From positions 1-8,098 of the forward strand of contig JAEERN010000176.1 of the NCBI GenBank assembly GCA_016285815.1: a stretch of DNA of 8,098 nucleotides. Direction: 5' to 3'. The DNA is from Clostridiales bacterium (GTDB lineage: Bacteria > Bacillota > Clostridia > Oscillospirales > QAMX01). The notes below the pieces were generated by a model. That model was not told the origin of the DNA. It was given only the letters and a program-made list of their open reading frames with translations, and searched no databases. Both the position numbers and the translations under genes were made by a program. This document shows, one piece after another, positions 1 to 5,366 of this stretch (position 1 is its first letter; the number at the start of each line of letters is the position of its first letter).

Positions 1-91
1 CGCCGCGGCCGGGGTGTCCGTGCTGGCGGTGGACTGCGCCGTCGCCCCCGACCGCATCGAGGCGGACGCGCCGGTCCCCGTTCTGCTCTGA
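1..91 (+). CDS. sfsA: SfsA-family protein (sugar fermentation stimulation homologue), C-terminal end only
   Basis: The reading frame enters from the left edge and ends at TGA 89-91, leaving 29 visible residues. They contain GVSVLAVDCAVAPDRIEADAPVPVLL, which fits the conserved tail of SfsA proteins: a Gly-Val-x-[IVL]-Leu-Ala strand, a D-C-x-V-x-P-D turn and a final short V-P-V-x-L strand. SfsA was named for an effect on sugar fermentation in E. coli; it has nucleic-acid-binding and nuclease-like features, but its exact cellular role is unsettled. The next gene on this strand starts 45 bases downstream and has its own strong ribosome binding site, so the two may share a transcript. The call rests on the tail alone, and the rest of the gene lies outside the window. 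Confidence 0.7.
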   Translation, partial: AAAGVSVLAVDCAVAPDRIEADAPVPVLL

Positions 92-136
92 CCCGGAGCC
101 CCGCGATCCGTTTTTCCAAAAAAGGAGGCCTGATCC

Positions 137-610
137 ATGCTCACCGTCCGCCGCGCCGGTCCCTGTGATATCCCCGCCCTGCTCCGCCTGCTGGTCCAGG
201 TGGATATGGTCCACCACCGGGGGAGACCGGACCTGTTCAAGGGGCCCGCGACCAAGTACACCGCGGACCAGCTGACCACCCTGCTGGCCGACGAGAGCCG
301 CCCCGTCTTCGTCTGCACCGACGGGACCGGGACCGTACTGGGCCACGCCTTCTGCGCCCTTCAGCGGCACGAGGACGACAACGTCCTCACGGACGTCAAG
401 ACCCTGTACATCGACGACATCTGCGTGGACGAGGCCGCCCGGCGGCGGCGCGTGGGCCGCACCCTGTACGACCACGTCCTGGCCTTCGCCCGGCGGCAGG
501 GCTGTTACAACGTGACGCTGAACGTCTGGGCCTGCAACCCGGACGCCCTGCGGTTCTACGAGTCCTGCGGCATGGTCCCCCAGAAGATCGGCATGGAGAC
601 GATTCTCTGA
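137..610 (+). CDS. GNAT-family N-acetyltransferase (157 aa)
   Basis: This protein is predicted to transfer an acetyl group from acetyl-CoA to an amine on an unidentified substrate, in the cytoplasm. At 157 residues it has normal single-domain GNAT length. The acetyl-CoA-binding motif A lies at about residues 91-118 (YIDDICVDEAARRRRVGRTL): a beta strand, then the pyrophosphate loop. The first Gly of the usual R-x-x-G-x-G is Arg here (R-x-x-R-V-G). Motif B follows at about 124-145 (YNVTLNVWACNPDALRFYESCGM), with the usual N-x-x-A-x-x-F-Y-x-x-x-G-M helix. The N-terminal half holds the variable substrate-binding part, including HHRGRPDLFKGPATKYT (26-42), a pattern I associate with a common clostridial GNAT subgroup. 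AAAGGAGG ends 9 bases before the ATG and fixes the start. No substrate can be named; the neighbour is the end of sfsA, and the gene ends just before a hairpin terminator. Confidence 0.9.
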   Translation: MLTVRRAGPCDIPALLRLLVQVDMVHHRGRPDLFKGPATKYTADQLTTLLADESRPVFVCTDGTGTVLGHAFCALQRHEDDNVLTDVKTLYIDDICVDEAARRRRVGRTLYDHVLAFARRQGCYNVTLNVWACNPDALRFYESCGMVPQKIGMETIL

Positions 611-637
611 TCGTCCCCGCGCTTTTCGCGGCCAAAA

Positions 638-685
638 AGCGCCCGCTCCTCCCCGTTCGGGGAAAGAGCGGGCGCTCTGTCTTTT
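638..685. terminator. Bidirectional intrinsic terminator between convergent genes
   Basis: A perfect 11-bp inverted repeat, AGCGCCCGCTC (638-648) and GAGCGGGCGCT (666-676), encloses a second small stem, TCCCC/GGGGA (650-654, 659-663), with a GTTC loop. On the minus strand the stem runs directly into TTTTT (complement of 634-638), a good terminator for the minus-strand gene ending at 695. On the plus strand the tail is weaker (CTGTCTTTTG, 677-686) but probably serves the GNAT gene. The hairpin is centred between the stops of two convergent genes, only 84 bases apart. Confidence 0.88.
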
Positions 686-694
686 GTCTCGCCG

Positions 695-1933
695 TCAGGC
701 AAAGGTCTCGTCCAGCACGCCGCTGACCGTGTCGACCCAGGCGCTGAGGTTTTCCCACCGGCCGGAGGTGGTGCTGATGTCCTTCAGGATGAACTCACAG
801 GGCGTCCCGTTCCGGCGGCAGGCCCTGACCACCCGGCAGATCTCCGCCCGGACCGGCTCTGGGTCGAAGCCGGGCCCGGCCACGAAGGCCGGATTGGGCT
901 TGTAGGAAAGCACGAAGTCCCGCCCGATCTTCTCCGCCGCCTCGTCCACGTCCGCCCACGCGGTGATGGAGACGCGGCGCAGGTTCGAAAACCGCCGCAG
1001 CTTGTCGATCTTGTTGTGCAGCGGTTCGCAGCAGCCGTAATAGGACAGGCCGCACAGGTCGAACATCCGCTGGGTGTAGACCAGATCGAACTCCTCGTGC
1101 ATCTCCGGCGAGACCACCGCGAAGATCTGGGCCATGGCACGGGCCCAGACGTCCTTCAGCCCGATCTTCTCCCGGTCCATGTCCTTGACAGGCAGCTCGC
1201 GGGTGGCCGCCGGCGTGCAGTGCAGATACAGCGGATCCGTGTCCAGCACGTTCAGCCGCTCGTAATCCCGCATCAGCGCCAGCTGGTGCCGGGTGAAGGT
1301 CTCGATGAGCAGGTGGGCGTATTCCGGATCGTCGTACAGGTCCATGAGGCAGTTCTCCACCCCGTGGTACCGGGGGATCATGTCCCACGACGCCAGATAC
1401 AGCCCGACCCCCGCCTTTTTCACCGGCAGGATCCCGTGGAACACCTCGTCCTCCGCGTTCAGCCGGCGCTCGGTCTCTTCCCGGTCCAGCGAGGCGGAGG
1501 GCGTCTTCACCTTGGCGAGGAACGTCTCCGCGTCCGGGATGGTGTCGCGGAAGCCGTGAGACAGGATGTCCGTCCCCGTGTCCGCGGCGATGAGGTCCTC
1601 ATCGATCTCCAGACCGTTCCCCGTCACGTTCAGCGCCACCGCCGCCCGCCGGTAGTCGTGGACGGCGAAGTCCCCCTCGAAGTGCTCGAACTGGAAGATC
1701 GCCCGCCGCAGGTCCGTCTCAATCCCCCGCATCCGGGGATCCCGCGAGACCGGACGCAGGGCCTCCTCGCCGGCGTATTCGCCCCAGGGCACCTCGAAGA
1801 CCAGCACTGGCGGCCGGACCGTCTCCAGAGAATTGTGAGCCCGATAGCGCTCTTTCCGGGCCGCGCTCCGCCCGTCCAGCGCATAGACCGCATACCGTTC
1901 CGCCAGCTCGCGCAGGACCGTTCGCTCATCCAT
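695..1933 (-). CDS. Uroporphyrinogen decarboxylase-fold protein of unknown substrate (412 aa)
   Basis: The protein resembles the URO-D/MtaA-type TIM-barrel superfamily, which includes haem-pathway decarboxylases and corrinoid-linked methyltransferases, but it is not a standard HemE. The HemE N-terminal substrate motif (R-Q-A-G-R) is absent, and 412 residues is longer than the usual ~350. Visible marks are VPWGEYAGEE (48-57), LYLASWDMIPRYHGVENCLMDLYDDPEYAHLLIE (178-211, the helix after an active-site loop), LYLHCTPA (235-242), a Cys-Cys-Glu motif in LSYYGCCEPLHNKID (296-310), and near the C-terminus LKDISTTSGRWENLSAWV (383-400), typical of this family's last barrel strand and helix. His238, Cys239, Cys301/302 and Glu303 could be metal ligands as in zinc-dependent MtaA relatives, but the strict H-x-C...C pattern is not seen. 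The ATG is chosen because GGGGAGGAA lies just upstream of it. No corrinoid protein or cobalamin gene is nearby, so the reaction cannot be assigned. Confidence 0.82.
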   Translation of the reverse strand: MDERTVLRELAERYAVYALDGRSAARKERYRAHNSLETVRPPVLVFEVPWGEYAGEEALRPVSRDPRMRGIETDLRRAIFQFEHFEGDFAVHDYRRAAVALNVTGNGLEIDEDLIAADTGTDILSHGFRDTIPDAETFLAKVKTPSASLDREETERRLNAEDEVFHGILPVKKAGVGLYLASWDMIPRYHGVENCLMDLYDDPEYAHLLIETFTRHQLALMRDYERLNVLDTDPLYLHCTPAATRELPVKDMDREKIGLKDVWARAMAQIFAVVSPEMHEEFDLVYTQRMFDLCGLSYYGCCEPLHNKIDKLRRFSNLRRVSITAWADVDEAAEKIGRDFVLSYKPNPAFVAGPGFDPEPVRAEICRVVRACRRNGTPCEFILKDISTTSGRWENLSAWVDTVSGVLDETFA

Positions 1934-1970
1934 GTCCGTTCCTCCCCGCTCTTTCCCCCGTTTTTCCGGG

Positions 1971-1994
1971 CTTTGTGGAAAACTTTGTGGAAGA
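1971..1994. repeat. Tandem 12-bp repeat with DnaA-box-like cores
   Basis: CTTTGTGGAAAA (1971-1982) is followed immediately by CTTTGTGGAAGA (1983-1994), identical at 11 of 12 positions. On the minus strand the first copy reads TTTTCCACA, one base from the DnaA-box consensus TTATCCACA, and the second reads TCTTCCACA. A third related string, TTCCCCACA, lies on the plus strand at 2040-2048. The repeat falls between the candidate -35 box and the ribosome binding site of the minus-strand gene. Confidence 0.7.
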
Positions 1995-1998
1995 TGTC

Positions 1999-2026
1999 AA
2001 AAACGCTTTACAACGACTGCGTTTTT
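1999..2026. repeat. 8-bp inverted repeat AAAAACGC/GCGTTTTT
   Basis: AAAAACGC (1999-2006) and GCGTTTTT (2019-2026) are perfect inverted copies around a 12-base spacer. The arms end in T5 on either strand, so this could be a weak two-way terminator for the exonuclease gene. With only three G-C pairs and a large loop it would be unstable, so an operator is equally possible. One TGTAAAG motif begins inside the spacer. Confidence 0.4.
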
Positions 2027-2085
2027 ACTTTACAGCCTGTTCCCCACATGAAAAGTGTTTTCGCTTTACAGGATTGGACCGCCCG

Positions 2086-2841
2086 TCAGTCTGTCAGTTC
2101 CAGCCCCACGGGGCAGTGATCGCTGCCGAACACATTGGAATAGATCACGCTGTCCCGCACCCGGGGGCGGAGCGCGTCGGAGACGATGAAATAGTCGATG
2201 CGCCAGCCCGCGTTGCTCGCCCGGGCGTTGTAGAGATAGCTCCACCAGGTATAGGCGTCCGTCCGGTCCGGATAGAGCCAGCGGAAGGTGTCGGTGAACC
2301 CGGCGGCCAGCAGCTCGGTCATCTTGCCCCGCTCTTCGTCGGTGAACCCGGCGTTGCCCCGGTTGGCCCGGGGGTGACGCAGGTCGATCTCCCCATGGGC
2401 AACGTTCAGATCGCCGCAGAGGATCACGGGCTTTTTCGCCGCCATGCCGCAGAGACGGGCGCGGAAGGCGTCCTCCCACGCCATACGGAAGGGAAGGCGC
2501 GCCAGATCCCGCTGGGCGTTGGGCGTATAGCAGTTCACCAGCGAAAAGTCCGGGAACTCCGCCGTGATGACGCGCCCCTCGCCGTCCAGCTCCGGGATCC
2601 CCAGCCCGAAGCGGACCGACAGCGGCTCGACGCGGCTGAAGACGGCGGTGCCGGAATAGCCTTTTTTCTCCGCGCTGTTGAGATACGCGGCGTATCCCGC
2701 CGGGGCGAAGTCGTTCTGCTCCGGCCGGAGCTTGGTCTCCTGCATGCAGAACACGTCCGCGTCGGCTTCGGCGAAAAAATCCGCCAGCCCCTTTTTGGCA
2801 CAGGCCCGCAGGCCGTTGACGTTCCACGAGATTAGGCGCAC
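2086..2841 (-). CDS. xth: Exodeoxyribonuclease III / class II AP endonuclease (251 aa)
   Basis: This enzyme cuts the DNA backbone 5' of abasic sites and trims 3' ends during base excision repair in the cytoplasm. All landmarks of the Mg2+-dependent exonuclease III/APE1 fold are present: the first strand ISWNVNGLRA with Asn7, metal ligand Glu35 in MQETKL (33-38), Tyr105 in NCYTPNA, Asp144 and Asn146 in CGDLNVAH, the NRGNAGFTDEER loop (160-171), the DNA-contacting WWSY...SNAGWRIDYF segment (199-218) with Asp216, and the C-terminal GSDHCPV with Asp241/His242. The length is normal. The start is a GTG (complement of 2839-2841), because the family begins exactly M-[KR]-L-I-S-W-N-V-N-G; GGAGGA lies about 12 bases upstream, a little far. 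It is transcribed from its own promoter in the divergent region shared with the exporter operon, and that shared region does not imply a functional link. Confidence 0.95.
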   Translation of the reverse strand: MRLISWNVNGLRACAKKGLADFFAEADADVFCMQETKLRPEQNDFAPAGYAAYLNSAEKKGYSGTAVFSRVEPLSVRFGLGIPELDGEGRVITAEFPDFSLVNCYTPNAQRDLARLPFRMAWEDAFRARLCGMAAKKPVILCGDLNVAHGEIDLRHPRANRGNAGFTDEERGKMTELLAAGFTDTFRWLYPDRTDAYTWWSYLYNARASNAGWRIDYFIVSDALRPRVRDSVIYSNVFGSDHCPVGLELTD

Positions 2842-2876
2842 GTCCCGTCACGCTCCTCCGCTTCGATCTTGCGTCC

Positions 2877-2905
2877 ATTATATCAGCTTTTCCGGAAAAT
2901 GTAAA
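2877..2905 (-). promoter_or_regulatory. Extended -10 promoter of the exonuclease III gene
   Basis: On the minus strand TTTACA (-35, complement of 2900-2905) and a perfect TATAAT (-10, complement of 2877-2882) are separated by 17 bases, with TGA directly before the -10 to give an extended -10. This is a near-consensus vegetative sigma promoter. The expected transcript start is around 2870, leaving a leader of roughly 30 bases. The spacer contains the palindrome annotated at 2888-2899. Confidence 0.85.
2888..2899. repeat. Perfect 12-bp palindrome TTTTCCGGAAAA in promoter spacer
   Basis: The sequence is its own reverse complement and fills most of the -35/-10 spacer of the minus-strand promoter. 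A related, imperfect copy, TTTTCCGAAA (2944-2953), overlaps the -10 region of the divergent plus-strand promoter. The position suggests a repressor or regulator site, but no protein is known from the sequence. Confidence 0.5.
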
Positions 2906-2915
2906 CGCCCGGCCC

Positions 2916-2944
2916 TTGCATTGCTCCGCCGGATATGCTATCAT
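2916..2944 (+). promoter_or_regulatory. Probable promoter of the membrane protein and exporter operon
   Basis: TTGCAT (-35, 2916-2921) and TATCAT (-10, 2939-2944) are 17 bases apart, with TGC immediately before the -10 (extended -10). Each hexamer has one or two deviations from consensus. The predicted transcript start near 2951 leaves about 50 bases before the GTG start of the first gene. It lies back to back with the exonuclease promoter; the two -35 boxes are only 10 bases apart, so the polymerases could interfere with each other. Confidence 0.65.
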
Positions 2945-3002
2945 TTTCCGAAAGGGGACCGATCCCGGCCCCGCAACGCGGAAAGAGAAGGAGGCGGTCG
3001 CC

Positions 3003-3554
3003 GTGAAGCTTCGGGACTTCGCCCGTACGGTCAAAACCAACCTTTCAGACACGCCCGTCAAGCGGCTCGTGCTGCGGGCGGTGCTCTGGCTGCTGCTGAC
3101 CGTGGTCCTGGCCGTGATCGGCAGCCTGCTGGGCTCGGTCACGCTGGGACTCTGGCTGCGCCCGCTGCTGGAGCGCTCGTTCCAGGACCGCTCGCTGCCC
3201 CTGTGCCTGAGCGGCTATTTCCTCTTCGCGCTGGTGACGCTGTTCGTCGCCTGGCGCATGGGCGCGGCCCGTCCCGACCGGCCCAAGCTGTCCGTCCGCC
3301 ACTATTTCATCTCCGACGGGGCGGCGACGCTGGTCTTCTGCCTGCCCGCCGCGGTGCTCTACGCGATCTATTCCCGCTCGGACGTCACGTGGGCCCGGGG
3401 GCTCATCGTTTACATGCCGTTCCTCTTCCTCCGCCGGACGCTGCGCTTCGACGCGCTCTCCGTCCTGGTCACCGCCTTCGCCCTGTGCGGCGCCCGGACC
3501 GGGCTGTACGCCCTCGGCCTCTCCCGCGGCCGCCGCCGGTCCCGCGGCCGCTGA
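3003..3554 (+). CDS. Multi-span membrane protein of unknown function (183 aa), first gene of exporter operon
   Basis: I do not recognise a family. The sequence shows a short basic N-terminus, then hydrophobic stretches at about residues 23-48, 66-85, 105-124 and 150-172, with a shorter one at 131-143. This gives about four membrane helices, with Arg-rich loops between them and a very basic tail (SRGRRRSRGR, 174-183) likely facing the cytoplasm. The start is GTG 3003 because AAGGAGG (2988-2994) sits 8 bases upstream; a longer frame from 2916 would begin inside the promoter and has no ribosome binding site. The stop is 27 bases before the first ABC gene, so co-transcription is likely. A role as accessory or immunity-like partner of the exporter is only a guess from position. 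Confidence 0.82.
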   Translation: MKLRDFARTVKTNLSDTPVKRLVLRAVLWLLLTVVLAVIGSLLGSVTLGLWLRPLLERSFQDRSLPLCLSGYFLFALVTLFVAWRMGAARPDRPKLSVRHYFISDGAATLVFCLPAAVLYAIYSRSDVTWARGLIVYMPFLFLRRTLRFDALSVLVTAFALCGARTGLYALGLSRGRRRSRGR

Positions 3555-3581
3555 TCCCGAAACGAAAGGAAGTCTGTCCTC

Positions 3582-5366
3582 TTGCTGTTCGGCAAACACA
3601 TCAACCGCTATTATCTGCGCTACGGGCCGCTGCTGCTGCTGGGCGCCGCCGCGCTGGTGGCCGTGGACTATTTCCAGCTGGTGGTGCCCGAGCTGTACCG
3701 CATGGTCATCAACGGCGTCAACGACGGCATCGTCGCCGTGGACGGCGCGCCGGTGCCCTTCACCATGGACTTTCTGCTGGACCGGATCTGTCTGCCTCTC
3801 CTGGGGGTCATCGCCGTCATGGTGGCGGGCCGCTTTTTGTGGCGCGTCTGCTTCTTCGGCTCGGCGATCCGCGTCGAGTCCGACCTGCGCCGGCGCATGT
3901 TCGACCGCTGCAAGGACCTGTCCCAGCAGTACTACCAGGTGAACAAGGTGGGCGGCCTCATGTCCCTGTTCACCAACGATCTGGAAACGGTGCAGGAGTG
4001 CTTCGGCTCCGGCGTCCTGATGCTGTGCGACGCGCTGCTGCTGGGGGTCCTGGCCATCGTCAAGATGTTCCGCATGGACTGGAAGCTGACGCTGTTCTCC
4101 CTGGCGCCCATGGTCCTGCTCTTCTTCGTGGGCAGCACCGTGGGCCGGTATATGACCCGCAAGTGGGACGAGCGCCAGGCCGCGTTCTCCTCGCTGTCCG
4201 ATTTCTCTCAGGAGACCTTTTCCGGCATCGCTGTGGTCAAGGCCTTCGTCAAGGAGTTCACCGAGCTCATGGCCTTTCGCCGTCTGAACCGCGACAACGA
4301 GCGGACCAACGTGAACTACGCCCGCGCCTCGACGCTGCTGCACATCCTGGTCACGCTGTTCGTCGAGTCGGTGGTCTGCGTCATCCTGGGCTACGGCGGC
4401 TATCTGGTCTACACCGGCGTGTTCAACGCGGGCCAGATGGTGGAGTTCATCGGCTATTTCACCGCCATCGTCTGGCCGGTCATGGCCGTGGCTGAGCTCA
4501 TCGAGATGCACGCCCGCGGCAAGGCCTCGCTCTCCCGCATCGGCGCGCTGCTGGACGCCCGTCCCGACGTGGCGGACGCGCCGGGGCTTCCCGCCGGCCC
4601 GCAGAAGCCGGCGGCTGGCGGCATCGCCTTCCGCGGGCTGTCCTTCACCTACCCCGGCGCGGCGGTCGAGACCCTGCACGACGTGTCCTTCGAGATCCTG
4701 CCCGGCGAGACCGTGGGCGTCATCGGCCGCACGGGCTCCGGCAAGACCACGCTGGCCGACCTGATCCTCCGGGTCTACAACGTGCCGCGGGGCACGCTGT
4801 TCCTCGACGGGCGCGACGTCAACGACGTTCCCATCCGCGCCCTGCGCGACAGCGTCGCCTACGTGCCCCAGGACGGCTTTCTGTTCAGCGACACCATCGG
4901 CCGCAACATCGCCTTTTCCGTGGACGGCGAGGACCCGGCCGCCGTCGAGCGCGCGGCCCGCATGGCCGGCGTCCACGACGACGTGGCCGCCTTCCCCGAC
5001 GGGTACGCCACGGTCCTGGGCGAGCGCGGCGTCACCGTCTCCGGCGGCCAGAAGCAGCGCATCGCCATCGCCCGCGCGCTGATCAAGGACGCCCCCATCC
5101 TGATCCTCGACGACTCGGTCTCGGCGGTGGACGTCAGCACGGAGGAGACCATCCTCGCCCATTTGCGGGCCGAGCGCGCGGGCCGCACCACGATCCTCAT
5201 CGCCCACCGCGTCTCCACCATCGAGAACGCCGACAAAATCGTCTTTCTGGACGACGGCCGCGTCGCCGCCGTGGGCGACCACGCGACCCTGTGCCGCACC
5301 TGTCCCGCCTATGCCGAGCTGGTCGAGCTGCAGCGGCTGGACGACGAAGGGAGGGAGCGGGCGTGA
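3582..5366 (+). CDS. ABC exporter half-transporter with degenerate catalytic site (594 aa, LmrC/BmrC/TM287-like)
   Basis: This is one half of an ATP-driven exporter: an N-terminal six-helix membrane domain (about 15-310) fused to an ATPase domain (about 345-590). ATPase motifs are Walker A IGRTGSGKTT (381-390), Q-loop Gln430 in YVPQDGFLF, an LGERG X-loop (479-483), signature VSGGQ (486-490), Walker B ILILDD (506-511) and switch His542 in IAHRVSTI. The residue after the Walker B Asp is Asp511 rather than the catalytic Glu, so its own ATP site should hydrolyse poorly. This matches the degenerate partner of heterodimeric exporters such as LmrCD, BmrCD and TM287/288. The start is a TTG, with AAAGGA 11 bases upstream, and no better in-frame start is near. 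It overlaps the next gene by four bases (GTGA), implying coupled translation. The substrate is unknown; drugs, peptides or lipids are all possible. Confidence 0.93.
   Translation: MLFGKHINRYYLRYGPLLLLGAAALVAVDYFQLVVPELYRMVINGVNDGIVAVDGAPVPFTMDFLLDRICLPLLGVIAVMVAGRFLWRVCFFGSAIRVESDLRRRMFDRCKDLSQQYYQVNKVGGLMSLFTNDLETVQECFGSGVLMLCDALLLGVLAIVKMFRMDWKLTLFSLAPMVLLFFVGSTVGRYMTRKWDERQAAFSSLSDFSQETFSGIAVVKAFVKEFTELMAFRRLNRDNERTNVNYARASTLLHILVTLFVESVVCVILGYGGYLVYTGVFNAGQMVEFIGYFTAIVWPVMAVAELIEMHARGKASLSRIGALLDARPDVADAPGLPAGPQKPAAGGIAFRGLSFTYPGAAVETLHDVSFEILPGETVGVIGRTGSGKTTLADLILRVYNVPRGTLFLDGRDVNDVPIRALRDSVAYVPQDGFLFSDTIGRNIAFSVDGEDPAAVERAARMAGVHDDVAAFPDGYATVLGERGVTVSGGQKQRIAIARALIKDAPILILDDSVSAVDVSTEETILAHLRAERAGRTTILIAHRVSTIENADKIVFLDDGRVAAVGDHATLCRTCPAYAELVELQRLDDEGRERA

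Larger units (their letters stand above)
1934..2085 (-). promoter_or_regulatory. AT-rich upstream region of the URO-D-like gene with clustered repeats
   Basis: This 152-base gap stands out as AT-rich against GC-rich coding sequence. Read on the minus strand, it holds three TGTAAAG motifs (complement of CTTTACA at 2006-2012, 2028-2034 and 2064-2070), a TTGACA match to the sigma-A -35 box (complement of 1995-2000), and a tandem 12-bp repeat at 1971-1994. The -10 expected 17 bases after TTGACA reads CACAAA, a poor match, so the promoter position is uncertain. The ribosome binding site GGGGAGGAA (complement of 1939-1947) sits at the gene-proximal end. No strong terminator for the upstream exonuclease gene is visible, so read-through transcription is possible. 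Confidence 0.5.

Noticed and set aside
1957..1970. Small hairpin CCCG/CGGG near the URO-D-like ribosome binding site
   Set aside because: A 4-bp stem is too short to support as a feature on its own in GC-rich DNA.
1971..2048. Chromosomal replication origin
   Set aside because: Only a few imperfect DnaA-box-like strings are present, with no dnaA, dnaN, gidA or rpmH neighbours and no long AT-rich unwinding region.
1016..2119. 367-codon plus-strand frame
   Set aside because: Antisense to the URO-D-like gene and its upstream region; no family features or ribosome binding site.
2916..3002. Longer N-terminus for the small membrane protein
   Set aside because: Its first codon coincides with the -35 box, and the strong AAGGAGG lies just before GTG 3003.
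2678..4495. 605-codon plus-strand frame
   Set aside because: Crosses the exonuclease gene, both divergent promoters and two real genes in another frame; the product is Arg/Ala/Pro/Gly-rich without domains.
3045..5282. 745-codon open frame on the minus strand
   Set aside because: It lies fully antisense to the first ABC half and the upstream membrane protein gene. It is dominated by Gly, Ala, His, Gln, Asp and Glu with no motifs, as expected from the mirror of a GC-rich gene, and has no ribosome binding site.
5291..5362. Longer N-terminus for the second ABC half
   Set aside because: It would overlap the first ABC gene by 76 bases; GTG 5363 has an ideal Shine-Dalgarno and gives a four-base overlap.
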